DNA of 64,000 bases from VRUE01 sp963699225 (GCA_963699225.1 OY969423.1:1364001-1428000); one strand, 5' to 3'; positions 49,559 through 61,106 are shown, counted from the first letter of the stretch. A program made the numbers and translations. Notes: generated from the letters alone by a model not told the origin.

Positions 49559-50854
49559 ATGACGCGGGGGGGAATCATCGTTGGGGCCTTGGCTGCGCTC
49601 GCGCTGCTGGTTCCCCAGAGCGCCTTCGCGCGGGACAACGCCGCCGTCGCTCCCCCGGCGGCTGTTCCCCAGCAGGGGACGACAATCGGCTTCTGGGCGG
49701 GCGAGGCTGTCCCCGGTACTGACTGGGACTCGCCCGGCACCTACTGGAAGCGCCGCGACCTGCACGCCTACACCCCGTACCTGTGGCGAGTCCTGCAACG
49801 GAATCAGATCCCCCTCTACTTCAACCTCCGCTACAAGCGCGACTTCGGCCCGGTGCCGCCTGGCAAGCCTCACTGGCGAGACGGGCTGAAGATCATCCGC
49901 AAGGCCAACCGGCTCGGCGTGCCGGTCTGGGCCTGGATCCTGATCCCCTATAGCGATGGATACTGGGCCTGGGAGGGAGCGGCTGCCGAGCAGTTCGCCG
50001 CCACCAAGTCGCTGGTGGGCTGGGCGCGCAAGAAGCACGTGCAGCTGCGCGGCGTCGCCCTCGACCCCGAGCCCCGGGTCCGAACGCCTTTCGAAACGGC
50101 GGCCTCGATCGTCGGTGGAGGCAGCGAGGCCTCGCTGCGGGCGCTCTTCCAGCAATCGATCGACCCGACCGGGCAGTGCGCCGCTTGGCGCGGCTATGCC
50201 CACATCGTGCACTGGGCCAAACGCCACAACGTCAAGATCGCCGCCGCGCCGGCACCGGCGGCGCTTGACGATCTCAAGGACCACCGGCTGGCTCTTCAGG
50301 ACGCGACCGGTTTCATCCTGCCGAAGGCGCCGTGGGACGAGCTCTATTTCCAGGCCTACCGCAGTGTCTTCGCTTACCACTCAGGGCGAGACCCCGGGCC
50401 TGGAATCGTCTCCTCCTACCTGCGCTCCGCCCGCCACGCCTTCGGTCGCGCAGGGCAGATCAGCCTCGGCTCCGCCGGCCGCGGTCCCTACCGGCACTTC
50501 TCGAAGCTGCTCAACGACGTCCGCCTCGCCGCCACGTTGGGCGCCCGCGAAGTTCCGATCTACTCGTTGGAGAGAACCCTGCGCTCATACGGCGGCCCGC
50601 GCGCGCTGATCCGCCTTGTTGAGGCCGCCCGACACCCCTTCGCAGGACAGGAGGCAAGCAGGTCGACCGCGCCCACTTCCGGAGCCGCCAAACTCCGCAG
50701 GGCGATCCGCCGCAGTGACATAGCGGCGACCTACAACACGCCCCTGGTCACCGCCCGCCACGGTGCCGAACTGCCGCCTAACCGCTGGCCCAACGGCTGT
50801 CGCCAAGCGACGGCGGCGCCGGACTATGCCGGCACCGCCGCGCTCCAGCGCTAG
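49559..50854 (+). CDS. Exported protein, possible TIM-barrel glycosidase-like
   Basis: 431 residues from ATG 49559 with GGGAGG overlapping it. Signal peptide (GGIIVGALAALALLVPQSAFA). The mature protein begins GTTIGFWAGEAVPGTDWD and shows alternating strands and helices: PLYFNLRYKRDFG, VPVWAWILIPYSDGYWAWEG, QLRGVALDPEPR and KIAAAPAPAALDD. Aromatic, acidic residues at strand ends suggest a (beta/alpha)8 glycosidase-like barrel, but no catalytic pair can be assigned. Stop overlaps the convergent SGNH-hydrolase stop by 4 bp. Confidence 0.6.
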   Translation: MTRGGIIVGALAALALLVPQSAFARDNAAVAPPAAVPQQGTTIGFWAGEAVPGTDWDSPGTYWKRRDLHAYTPYLWRVLQRNQIPLYFNLRYKRDFGPVPPGKPHWRDGLKIIRKANRLGVPVWAWILIPYSDGYWAWEGAAAEQFAATKSLVGWARKKHVQLRGVALDPEPRVRTPFETAASIVGGGSEASLRALFQQSIDPTGQCAAWRGYAHIVHWAKRHNVKIAAAPAPAALDDLKDHRLALQDATGFILPKAPWDELYFQAYRSVFAYHSGRDPGPGIVSSYLRSARHAFGRAGQISLGSAGRGPYRHFSKLLNDVRLAATLGAREVPIYSLERTLRSYGGPRALIRLVEAARHPFAGQEASRSTAPTSGAAKLRRAIRRSDIAATYNTPLVTARHGAELPPNRWPNGCRQATAAPDYAGTAALQR

Positions 50855-51651
50855 CCCGTGACCGCGTGCACCACCGGGTAGTAGCCGTTGGCGTGACCGG
50901 TGATCTTCGGGTGATAGCTCTCGCCGGTCGGATTGGAGAGGCCGTTGATCCACTCAGTCGAGGAACCGCCGCCACCGTCGCAGACTGCGTGGCCGATGAA
51001 GGGTGGGATCACGTCGCGGAAGACGAAGTTCGTCCCCGCCCGCGTCGCCGCGGCGCTGAGCGCGTTCTTCAGCTGGTCCGCCGTTTCGTTCAGTCGCGTC
51101 TCCTCGCTCGGGCTGAAGAAGGTGAGCGCGTTGCAATCTTCGCCGTTGAAGAGGCGCGGGTAGTCGAGCACGATCACTTTCGCGCTCGGTGCGTGTGACT
51201 TGATTGCGTTGTTGACCAGGTCGAGCCGGCCTGGCAGCGTGTTTTTGATGTAGGTCTGGGCTTTGTTGATCGCGCCGTTGCAGTCCGAGGCCCAGGACGG
51301 CAGGGCGCATTCGGTGATCACGCTGGAAAAGCCGGCGTCGTTGCCGCCGATTGTGTAGGTGACCCAGTTGGTGTCGGAGGTCACGCTGGCGACTTGGGTG
51401 TTGAGAACGTTTTCGGTGGTCGCCCCGGAGCAGGCGGCGTCGACGAACGTCCAGGTCGGATGCGCTTCGTGCAGCAGGTACGGATACGCGTAGACCGATA
51501 GCTGGCATTTCGATTCGTAGTACGTGCGCGTCCCGGTGCCGGACGAGTACGAGTCCCCCAGCGCGACGTACTTCGTCGCCCAGGCTGAGCTCGCGAAGGC
51601 GGCGAACACCGCGACCACGCAGAGAACTGCGGCAATGCGACTCCACTTCAT
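50851..51651 (-). CDS. Secreted SGNH/GDSL hydrolase (lipase/esterase)
   Basis: 266 residues from ATG 51651, chosen for the GAGGAGGAAG ribosome site and the signal peptide (KWSRIAAVLCVVAVFAAFASSAWA). SGNH blocks are visible: GDSYSSG (block I, Ser), block II Gly region, GGNDAGF (Asn), and SYHPKITGH (His, with Asp replaced by the carbonyl type seen in Streptomyces scabies esterase). It hydrolyses lipid or ester substrates outside the cell. Six cysteines suggest disulfides. Monocistronic. Confidence 0.9.
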   Translation of the reverse strand: MKWSRIAAVLCVVAVFAAFASSAWATKYVALGDSYSSGTGTRTYYESKCQLSVYAYPYLLHEAHPTWTFVDAACSGATTENVLNTQVASVTSDTNWVTYTIGGNDAGFSSVITECALPSWASDCNGAINKAQTYIKNTLPGRLDLVNNAIKSHAPSAKVIVLDYPRLFNGEDCNALTFFSPSEETRLNETADQLKNALSAAATRAGTNFVFRDVIPPFIGHAVCDGGGGSSTEWINGLSNPTGESYHPKITGHANGYYPVVHAVTG

Positions 51652-51785
51652 CTGACTTCCTCCTCGTCGATCAGCCGGGTTCCCTGCCCAGCAGCCCACG
51701 GCCACAGCTCCCGATGCCGGCCTCTTGGCTAATCGATCAAGTATTCCTGAGTGAAGACGGAGACGACCTGCGGGTCAGCCGCACC

Positions 51786-52388
51786 TCAGCGCCGAACGCG
51801 GTAGCGCAGGTGGGTAACGCCGGACTCTCCTTCGAGGACCCGGGTGCGCTCCAGCTCGATGTGCTCGGGACCGAGCCCCTCGAAGAGTCGCCGGCCTTCA
51901 CCCAGGAGGACCGGAATCAGGTGGATCTGCAGCTCGTCGAGGACGCCGGCGGCGAGGGCCAGCCGCGCGGTGCCAACGCCGTGGACCAGCACGTCTTTCT
52001 CACCGGCAGCGTCCTTCGCCCGGGCCATCGCCGTCTCAACATCGCTCACGTAGGTGACCAGCGGCCATTGCGCCACCTCGGCGCTCGGCTGATTGCGGCT
52101 GAGGATGAAGATCGGCACACCGTCGTGGTGGTCGCCGCCCCAGCCACCCGCGGGCTCGAAAGTACCCCGGCCAGCGACGACCGCACCGGTGGCCATCGCC
52201 TCGTCCATCACCGCGCCATTGGTTCCCCCGGGACGGCCGGGCACTCCTCCGTGACCGGTGGCAGCCCCAGCCGAAAACCACTCGTGCAGACGATCCCCAC
52301 CGTCACCGAGGCCGTTGTCCCGGCTCTCGTTGGGACCGGCGACGAATCCATCCAGTGACATCGACATGTAGAGAACGGTTGCGGACAC
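51786..52388 (-). CDS. RibD-C/dihydrofolate-reductase-like protein, copy 2
   Basis: 200 residues, DHFR-fold reductase of the RibD C-terminal group: YMSMSLDGFVAGPNES start, GAVVAGRGTFE (nucleotide loop), and LVHGVGTARLALAAGVLDELQIHLIPVLLGEGRRLFEGLG. It likely binds NADPH and reduces an unknown heteroaromatic or keto substrate; it is not canonical folate DHFR. It lies 18 bases after a paralogue on the same strand. GTG/ATG start ambiguous by a few codons. Confidence 0.82.
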   Translation of the reverse strand: MSATVLYMSMSLDGFVAGPNESRDNGLGDGGDRLHEWFSAGAATGHGGVPGRPGGTNGAVMDEAMATGAVVAGRGTFEPAGGWGGDHHDGVPIFILSRNQPSAEVAQWPLVTYVSDVETAMARAKDAAGEKDVLVHGVGTARLALAAGVLDELQIHLIPVLLGEGRRLFEGLGPEHIELERTRVLEGESGVTHLRYRVRR

Positions 52389-52406
52389 AGTGCCTCCTTG
52401 TTGCCG

Positions 52407-52967
52407 TTATCCCGTCTCGGGCTGGCGCGGCACATAGATATGGCCAACGGCGCCGGTCGAGAACTGCCGCGCCTCAACCAAGTCGAGCGCCAGTCGCTCG
52501 GGCAGCTCACTGAAGATCGCCATACCGCGCCCGAGCGCGGCAGGGTGAACGACGAAGCGGTACTCGTCGACAAGGCCTTGCCGCACGAGCGCACGAGCGA
52601 ACTGCGCGCCACCATGGGCGAGCAGATAGCCACCTTCCTCGGCCTTCAGCGCCGCGATCTCGTCGTCCAGCTCACCGGAGGCGATCCGCGCCGGCGACCA
52701 GCTGACCTGCTCGAGGGTCTTGGAGAAGACGACCTTGGGGATCTCGTTCATCGGCGCGGCGTAGTCGCTGCTCGAGCCCGGCCAGACGGTGGCCATGTCT
52801 TCGTAGGTGACGCGGCCCATCAGGTGCGCTCCCGCATTCCGCAGCGAGTCGAGCTTCCAGCGCTTGGCCGCCTCGTCCTCCCCCGTATAGCCCCAGTCGT
52901 GGGCACCATCGGAGGCGGCAACAAACCCGTCGATCGAGATTCCCATGTGCAGGATCAGCTTGCGCAT
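52407..52967 (-). CDS. RibD-C/dihydrofolate-reductase-like protein, copy 1
   Basis: 186 residues with the same fold: LILHMGISIDGFVAASDG, HLMGRVTYEDMATVWPG, ending with LLAHGGAQFARALVRQGLVDEYRFVVHPAALGRGMAIFSELPE. Paralogue of the next gene but clearly diverged, so an old duplication. It lies 31 bases after the PLP-enzyme gene. Such proteins usually reduce small molecules with NADPH; substrate unknown. Confidence 0.82.
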   Translation of the reverse strand: MRKLILHMGISIDGFVAASDGAHDWGYTGEDEAAKRWKLDSLRNAGAHLMGRVTYEDMATVWPGSSSDYAAPMNEIPKVVFSKTLEQVSWSPARIASGELDDEIAALKAEEGGYLLAHGGAQFARALVRQGLVDEYRFVVHPAALGRGMAIFSELPERLALDLVEARQFSTGAVGHIYVPRQPETG

Positions 52968-52998
52968 CGGTATTTCGCCTACCCGGGAGCGGCTGTCT

Positions 52999-54012
52999 TC
53001 AACGCGGGCCGTCGGTGTGCACGAACAGCACCGGGTCGCCGAGGCGGCCCTCCGCGCGCAGCGCCAGCAGCCCTGCCATCGCCTTCGCGGTGTAGACGGG
53101 GTCGAGTGCGAACCCCTCCTCGGCGGCGAGAGCGGCGGCTCTCCCGGCGGCCTCGGTGGGATGACCGTAGCCCGCCCCGATCTGGTCGCGGGTCAGGTCG
53201 AGCATGTCCGGCTCGAGGTGGAGTGGGCCGAGGCCCGCGCCCCGGCCTTCCAGCAACTTGGCCGTGCGCCGTGCGAGGCGCACGAACACTGGCGCATCAA
53301 GGCGCAGCTGGTCGTTGACCACAACCCCGACCACGCGACTCCGCAGCCCCGCAATCTGGAAACCGAGCGCCAGGCCAGCCGCCGTGCCACCGGTGCCGAC
53401 CGGGACGACGACGTGCGCCGGCTCAGGCAGTGAGCCGGCCTCGACCTGGGCAGCGATCTCCAGCGCCGCCTCGACATAGCCGAGTGCTCCAACCGCAGAG
53501 GAGCCGCCGGCCGGCAATAGGTACGGCGGCCGACCGCCGCGAGCGTTGCGAGCAAGTAGCCACGGAAGCATCGCCACGGTGCGCCGCTTCGTGTGGGTGC
53601 GATGGATTCGCGCTCCAGAGGCCTCCAACCGCTCGAGCTGCGCCCTGACGTGATCGTCGATCGGCTGGTCGACCAGCGCCAGCGCGGTCTCGAGTCCGTG
53701 TTCGCGAGCGTAGAGCGCCGTCGCCAGGCCCCAGTTCGTGCCGAGACCGCCGAAGGTGAGGATCGAGCGCCGGCCACAACGCTTGGCATCGGGAATCAGC
53801 CACTCGAGCTTGCGCACCTTGTTGCCACCCCAGCCCCCGGAGCCGAAGCGCCCGTCTTCCTTCACCCAGATGCCGAGGTGCTTCAGCTCGCGGACCTGCG
53901 TCGGCCGCTCGGACAGGACGAGATGGGGAAGGGTCTCCGTCAGGTCCGGAAAGCGCTCGTGTAGGTGGGGGGTCAACGCACCGGTGTCGCGTTCAAGTCC
54001 GGGGTCGAGCAT
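52999..54012 (-). CDS. PLP-dependent D-cysteine desulfhydrase/ACC-deaminase-family enzyme
   Basis: 337 residues. Fold type II PLP enzyme with the lysine in GGNKVRKLEWL, the phosphate-binding GGLGTNWGLATALYA and VPVGTGGTAAGLALGFQIAGL. It resembles 1-aminocyclopropane-1-carboxylate deaminase and D-cysteine desulfhydrase, which break C-S or cyclopropane bonds. The specific reaction cannot be separated by eye. ATG 54012 overlaps the helicase stop (53993) by 20 bp. Length is normal. Confidence 0.85.
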   Translation of the reverse strand: MLDPGLERDTGALTPHLHERFPDLTETLPHLVLSERPTQVRELKHLGIWVKEDGRFGSGGWGGNKVRKLEWLIPDAKRCGRRSILTFGGLGTNWGLATALYAREHGLETALALVDQPIDDHVRAQLERLEASGARIHRTHTKRRTVAMLPWLLARNARGGRPPYLLPAGGSSAVGALGYVEAALEIAAQVEAGSLPEPAHVVVPVGTGGTAAGLALGFQIAGLRSRVVGVVVNDQLRLDAPVFVRLARRTAKLLEGRGAGLGPLHLEPDMLDLTRDQIGAGYGHPTEAAGRAAALAAEEGFALDPVYTAKAMAGLLALRAEGRLGDPVLFVHTDGPR

Positions 54013-57000
54013 GCGGAAGACACTCAGCCAGCACTTTGAAGTACCGGTGCGACATCCACGCATCACGGTCGCCAACGACGTAAAGCCGGCGCTTGGCGCG
54101 GCTGACCGCAACGTTGAGCAGATTGGGTTTGCTCGCGGCCCATGCTCGCGCCCCGTCACGGGCGGGTTCTGAGCCGAGCACCAGGATCACGACATCGGCC
54201 TCCTTGCCCTGTGCGGTGTGAATGGTCCCCGCTCTCAGTCCACTGAACTTCCGTGCGCGTTCTCGTTCTTCAAGTTGCTGCGCAACGTCCCGAAACGGCC
54301 CGATCGTCATCACCTTCGAGAGGTCGAATTTGATCCCGGCAAGGTGAGCGAGGATTCGATCCACCTCGACACCCTCAGCGGGAATCCAGTGCCCGCGCGA
54401 GACCTCGGAGTGGACATCGATCCACTTGCTCTGGGGGAGGGCGGGATAGCGAGTCGCGAACTCTTGCCCCAGCGCCGGGTCGGTAGCGCGCAGCATCAAC
54501 CCCCTGTAAGCAATTGTGTTGGAGAGCTCGAACATCGGCTGGTCACAGCGGCGATGGACGGTTAGCGGTGCCCCAACCCATACCGATCGCTCAGCCCCCG
54601 GCAATGTCGTGCCAAGCCGGTTGAGGCGGTCAGCAAGGCTCTGAACCGACTCGCGGCCAGTGAGCCACTCTTTGCCCACTCCGAAGTGCTCGCGGATTGC
54701 CTGCTCGGCCTCGAACGGAATCGTCGTGATTGGCTCGAGTTGCAGCGGATCGCCGACAACCACCGCGTGTCGGCAGCGCCACAGTGCCCCAACCGCGTTC
54801 TGTGGGACGGCCTGACCGGCCTCGTCGACGAGCAACCAGCCAAGTGCCTCCGGGCCAAGCGACTTGAACATGCGCGGGACAGAGGCAAACGTCGTCGAGA
54901 TCACGGGAACCACTAGGAACAGCGCCTGCCAGGCGGCTAGTGCCAGGTCCCCTGAAAGGCTCGACGGAGCCTTGCCGGTGAGGACGTCCATCGCTCCATC
55001 CAGGGTCTCTCGCATCGGCCGCGCGGCGTGGACGAGGAATGACCTATGCAGGTCCAGCGCTGCCAAGAACAGCTCGGTGCGGGCCCGGTTCCACTCGTCG
55101 TCGGTCCACGGAGCCTGCAGCTCCCGTGCCGCCCGCTCTCGTAGCCACTCGCCCTCCGGCAGCAGAGCGCCGGACTGATCGCGGTAGCGCGAGCGAACTT
55201 GGCCGCACTCCTTGAGCGCAAGCTCGACCGATTCAACGGAAGCAGCCGCTTCGGCTTGGGCTTGCACCTCCCCTTCGAGCTCCCGCAGCTCCCCGCCGGT
55301 CTCCCGAAGCCGCGCGTCAACCGCGGCAATATCGGCGGCGAGCTGCCGATCGCGTGCTTGCCACTCGGCCCGAGCCCGAAACCGAAGAACTCCGGGCCGG
55401 TGTTGCCGCTCGTACTCGCGCGCTTCAATCGAGCGCCGACGCTCTTCTTCCTGCGCCTGCAATGCGCTCGTCATCGAGTTGCGTCGCGGGCGCGATGCCT
55501 CGACACGTTCGTTAGCCATCCGCTCGTCCTCGCTGGCCTTCTCGAGCTCGGGCTCTAGCTCGGCGAGGCGGTCAAGTGCCTCCCGCACGCGAATGCGGTC
55601 ATCTCGAATCGCCGCCGCGCGATCTCGCGCGCGCCCGAATTTAGCCACGGCCTCCTCCCACGACACGCCCTCGGGGTAGTCCTCCCAATCCTTGAGGAGT
55701 TCGCGGAGGCCAGGCGGTGGTGGAGGATCATCGTCCGAGCGCCGCTCGGGATTCCACCAAACCGCTTTGGCGAAGTCCCGTCGATTCTTGCCGTTGCCGA
55801 GCCGAGCCGCGATCAAGGCCCACGCCGCCTCTCCAGCGGTATCCGCACCACCGTCACTGGTGCTCGACCCCGCTCTAACCGCCCGCTCGGCGAGCGTCGA
55901 AAAGTAGTCGATGCTCTCGGCCTGCTGCTTCCAGGAGTCGTCAATCGCCCCGCCGGAAGGGAGCTCGAGCGTGACGTTCTCTACCGCCCCATTGTTGCTC
56001 GAGGCGACCACGAGCTCGAAGCCCGTGAGCTCGGGTCTGAGGCGATGGATGGTGCGCCCGTAGTGCGTCGTGTCCCAATGCCCGGGCTCGCCCATGAACG
56101 CGTCCAGCGGATCGGGCAGCGCCGCCAGTCGTTCCGCGCGTTCGGTGATGAGTGCCGCGATCAGATCGCGCAGCATCGTGGTCTTGCCGGTCCCGGGAGG
56201 GCCGTTGACGGCGAACAGACGGCCACCGTCTCGTGGCATCGCGACAGCCTCGTCGACGGCGAGCTGTTGTCCGAGCGCAAGTGCTTGCTCCGGGCTCGCA
56301 GGCCAGCGACCGAGGGGAACGCGATCGGGGTCAGTGGCGCGCCGGACTTCGTCGAGCGCCACCCGAACATCTTGACGGGCGCCGACGTCCAGCTCGGCGT
56401 TTGGACGCAGGTAGTCACGCAGTGCGGCGCCGATCTCGTCCCGACCGGCGGCACCGGCCACGCGGGCAAGATCGTCGGCGATGAAGCTATTGAGAAAGTC
56501 GTGCTCGCCTGGGTCGACGGTGCGACGTCTGACCATTTCGCTTCGGACTCGGATCCCGTCACCGGGAAGCACATCGGCAGCCCCGAGGGCATCCCTGGCC
56601 GTGTCGCGGCAGGACGAGAGCGCGTTCCAGTCGAGCACCACGGCCTCGCGCCCCTCTTCCTCATCGGCGAGAAACATTTCTTCGAGCTGGATCGCAAACT
56701 CTCCTTCGAGGTCGGCGAAACCATCAAGCCAGTCCGCCGACGCCGGCCCCGGATCGCGCGTTCGAGCCGTAGCCCAAGCGCAAGCCGACAACACCACCGA
56801 GTCCTCCAGCATGAAGCCGTCGTCATTGACCGCGAATGCGAGCAGCGCGCTGGAGCTAGAGCCCGAAGGTCGCTCCTCATAGCTGCCGGCGGCGGGAGGA
56901 AAGACAGACCTCAACGCGGCAAAGACCGACTCGAGCGAATACGTCCCGCCGTAGACGATGTGACGCCACGTCATGTCTTTCTCGAGCCGATGACTCCGGA

Positions 57001-57139
57001 GTGGGTGGCCCGCATTCCACGGCAGCGGCTCGTCCGGAGTGAGGTCGAACACCCATCCCGACGGACGGGCGACGGATGGGATCGCCGGCGGGCTGAGCAT
57101 CTCAACAACTCGCCAAAAGTCGATGACTTTCTGCATCAC
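53993..57139 (-). CDS. SF1 (UPF1/Dna2-type) helicase with coiled-coil insertion
   Basis: 1048 residues from GTG 57139 (ATG 57136 alternative). An N-terminal region of unknown fold (about 1-300) precedes Walker A GPPGTGKTT (Lys319), a long coiled-coil insertion (about 480-660, rich in Glu, Arg and Ala), Walker B-like LLVDEAGQA near 778, GDPLQLEPI, TIHTAQGKEADVVIL and NVAVSRAKRRLYVVGDR. This is the AAA_11/AAA_12 (UPF1-like) layout. Such helicases occur in defence islands and in nucleic-acid repair; no nuclease domain is seen here. It follows VapC by 2 bases, so it is probably co-transcribed with the antitoxin-toxin pair. Confidence 0.85.
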   Translation of the reverse strand: MMQKVIDFWRVVEMLSPPAIPSVARPSGWVFDLTPDEPLPWNAGHPLRSHRLEKDMTWRHIVYGGTYSLESVFAALRSVFPPAAGSYEERPSGSSSSALLAFAVNDDGFMLEDSVVLSACAWATARTRDPGPASADWLDGFADLEGEFAIQLEEMFLADEEEGREAVVLDWNALSSCRDTARDALGAADVLPGDGIRVRSEMVRRRTVDPGEHDFLNSFIADDLARVAGAAGRDEIGAALRDYLRPNAELDVGARQDVRVALDEVRRATDPDRVPLGRWPASPEQALALGQQLAVDEAVAMPRDGGRLFAVNGPPGTGKTTMLRDLIAALITERAERLAALPDPLDAFMGEPGHWDTTHYGRTIHRLRPELTGFELVVASSNNGAVENVTLELPSGGAIDDSWKQQAESIDYFSTLAERAVRAGSSTSDGGADTAGEAAWALIAARLGNGKNRRDFAKAVWWNPERRSDDDPPPPPGLRELLKDWEDYPEGVSWEEAVAKFGRARDRAAAIRDDRIRVREALDRLAELEPELEKASEDERMANERVEASRPRRNSMTSALQAQEEERRRSIEAREYERQHRPGVLRFRARAEWQARDRQLAADIAAVDARLRETGGELRELEGEVQAQAEAAASVESVELALKECGQVRSRYRDQSGALLPEGEWLRERAARELQAPWTDDEWNRARTELFLAALDLHRSFLVHAARPMRETLDGAMDVLTGKAPSSLSGDLALAAWQALFLVVPVISTTFASVPRMFKSLGPEALGWLLVDEAGQAVPQNAVGALWRCRHAVVVGDPLQLEPITTIPFEAEQAIREHFGVGKEWLTGRESVQSLADRLNRLGTTLPGAERSVWVGAPLTVHRRCDQPMFELSNTIAYRGLMLRATDPALGQEFATRYPALPQSKWIDVHSEVSRGHWIPAEGVEVDRILAHLAGIKFDLSKVMTIGPFRDVAQQLEERERARKFSGLRAGTIHTAQGKEADVVILVLGSEPARDGARAWAASKPNLLNVAVSRAKRRLYVVGDRDAWMSHRYFKVLAECLPHARPRT

Positions 57140-57141
57140 CG

Positions 57142-57543
57142 CTAGCCGAGACCGCCTGCGATCGAGACGCCCGGTAGCTCGGCAAACCCACCTCGGTCGA
57201 GGCTCATGACTTGTCGCTCCCGCGCCAGCGCCGTCGCGGCGATGATCAGGTCGTGGGCACCGCGAGGTGTACCTGCTTGCCGAACGTGGGCCAGCAGGAC
57301 AGCGTGTGCCTCCGCCACCTCGAGGTCATAGGGCTCAACCGAGACCGCGCCGAGAACCGCCTCGACGAACCGCTCGCGTTTCTCGCGCCTTCGCCCTTTC
57401 GCCAGCTGGACGCCGACCTTCAACTCCGCCACTGTGATCGCCGCTACCGCGACATCGTCACCGTCATCGATCACCTCGGCCAACGAACTACCGCCGCGCT
57501 CGGCGTCAACCAGGACCGTCGTATCGAGGATCAGTCGCGCCAG
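57142..57543 (-). CDS. VapC-type PIN-domain toxin (non-standard start)
   Basis: PIN ribonuclease of a type II toxin-antitoxin pair. From CTG 57543 it has 133 residues; the first acidic residue lies in RLILDTTVLVDAERG. Further acidic residues are in AAITVAELKVGV, GAHDLIIAATA and MSLDRGGFAELPGV: a complete PIN set. The only ATG/GTG/TTG in frame, TTG 57483, would cut off the catalytic N-terminus. No such start lies upstream within the antitoxin gene. Translation by coupling to the overlapping antitoxin (stop 57531) at a CTG is the best explanation; a sequencing error is the alternative. Confidence 0.75.
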   Translation of the reverse strand: MARLILDTTVLVDAERGGSSLAEVIDDGDDVAVAAITVAELKVGVQLAKGRRREKRERFVEAVLGAVSVEPYDLEVAEAHAVLLAHVRQAGTPRGAHDLIIAATALARERQVMSLDRGGFAELPGVSIAGGLG

Positions 57544-57782
57544 GGGTCCGTCACTGGCTCGATGCCTTCGCGAAGCTGACGCAGCTCATCCGCCCAAGCA
57601 CCGTCGGGCTGATTGGCACGCAGAACCTCCTTGAGCGCTTTCCCCGTTCCGCCGTTCGCGGGGCCGATCGTCGCCACGGCACGGCCGTGGCGAACCACAA
57701 CGTAGGACTCCCCCCCGCGCTCAACCTCATCCAATACCTCGGAGAACCGGCGAGAGGCGTCGGTTGCGCTCAGCTGCTTCAC
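57531..57782 (-). CDS. Phd/YefM-family antitoxin
   Basis: 83 residues. The prevent-host-death fold is seen as QLSATDASRRFSEVLDEVERGGESYVVVRHGRAVATIGPA, followed by a C-terminal toxin-binding helix with ADELRQLREGIEPV. ATG 57782. Overlaps the PIN toxin by about 13 bases, as usual for vapBC-type operons with antitoxin first. The dimer should bind its own promoter in the short gap 57783-57814. Confidence 0.88.
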   Translation of the reverse strand: MKQLSATDASRRFSEVLDEVERGGESYVVVRHGRAVATIGPANGGTGKALKEVLRANQPDGAWADELRQLREGIEPVTDPWRD

Positions 57783-57814
57783 AAAATCAGATTATCAGAT
57801 CAACTAAATGCCCA

Positions 57815-60190
<2,376 letters not shown>

Positions 60191-60193
60191 CGG

Positions 60194-60601
60194 CTACGCG
60201 GCGGGCGGCTGATCGATGCGAATCATGTTGCCCGACGGGTCGCGCAGGGCGAAGTCCCGTGTACCCCAGGGCTGGTCGGTCGGCTCCTGCACGATCTCGA
60301 CACCCGAGGCGTCGACCTTCTCGAAGGTCGTGTCGAGGTCGTCGCTGTGGAAATGAACGCCGTTGAGGGCGCCCTTGGCGATCAGGGCGGAGAGTGCGTC
60401 CTGATCGGCGGGGCTGCCGTTCAGGTAGTTGGTGAGGACGATCGCGACGCCGGGCTGATCGGCGGCGCCAACGGTGATCCAGCGGAACTCGCCTTTGGCG
60501 ACGTCGTTGCGCAGCTCGAGGCCGAGCGTGTCGCGGTAGAAGGCGAGCGCCTGGTCGGGGTCATGGACTAGGACGAAGCATTGGGAGAGTGTGAGGTTCA
60601 T
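60194..60601 (-). CDS. VOC-family protein (bleomycin-resistance-like fold)
   Basis: 135 residues from ATG 60601. The VOC beta-alpha-beta units are LSQCFVLVHDPDQALAFYRDTLGLELRND and NGVHFHSDDLDTTFEKVDASGVEI, ending RDFALRDPSGNMIRIDQP. Members bind drugs or catalyse isomerisations and dioxygenations; which applies here cannot be told. Its stop lies 3 bases from the UvrA2 start and its start 10 bases after the AraC stop, so the three genes form one operon. Confidence 0.82.
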   Translation of the reverse strand: MNLTLSQCFVLVHDPDQALAFYRDTLGLELRNDVAKGEFRWITVGAADQPGVAIVLTNYLNGSPADQDALSALIAKGALNGVHFHSDDLDTTFEKVDASGVEIVQEPTDQPWGTRDFALRDPSGNMIRIDQPPAA

Positions 60602-60611
60602 GCCCGCAAGG

Positions 60612-61076
60612 CTAGGGAGCCGTGGCCATGGGCGTTTGTCCAATCCTGCTCGGTTCGCGGCTCGGCCGAGTTAGGTCCCTGGCGATGCAGCCCGGCACTC
60701 CCGCGAGCGCGTTGTGGTCGCGGGCCCGGTACGCGGTCGGCGTCTCCCCCACCAGCTTGGCGAAGCGGGCGCTGAACGAGCCGAGCGAGGTGCACCCCAC
60801 CTCCATGCACGCCTCGGTCACCGAGATGTCGCCGCGGCGCAGCAGCGCCTTCGCCCGCTCGATTCGGCGGGTCATCAGATACCCGTAGGGCGTCTCCCCG
60901 TAAGCCGCGCGGAACTGCCGCGAGAAGTGCGCCGGCGACATCAGCGCGGTGCGAGCGAGCGCCGCGACATCCAGCGGGAGCGCGTACTCGCGGTCCATCC
61001 GATCGCGAGCGCGGCGCAGGTGCGCGAGGTTGGCGAGATCCTCGGGCGTCACGATGTGAGCGTAGCGAGGGGGCAC
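60612..61076 (-). CDS. AraC-family transcriptional regulator
   Basis: 154 residues from GTG 61076 (an inner GTG 61052 is possible). Only the C-terminal double helix-turn-helix is present: LDVAALARTALMSPAHFSRQFRAAYGETPYGYLMTRRIERAKALLRRGDISVTEACMEVGCTSLGSFSARFAKLVGETPTAYR. No ligand domain is fused, so its effector is unknown. First gene of the AraC-VOC-UvrA2 operon and its probable activator. The remaining 30 residues are basic and disordered. Confidence 0.85.
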   Translation of the reverse strand: MPPRYAHIVTPEDLANLAHLRRARDRMDREYALPLDVAALARTALMSPAHFSRQFRAAYGETPYGYLMTRRIERAKALLRRGDISVTEACMEVGCTSLGSFSARFAKLVGETPTAYRARDHNALAGVPGCIARDLTRPSREPSRIGQTPMATAP

Positions 61077-61106
61077 GGGTGAGATCGCGCTACCTTTTGA
61101 GACGGC

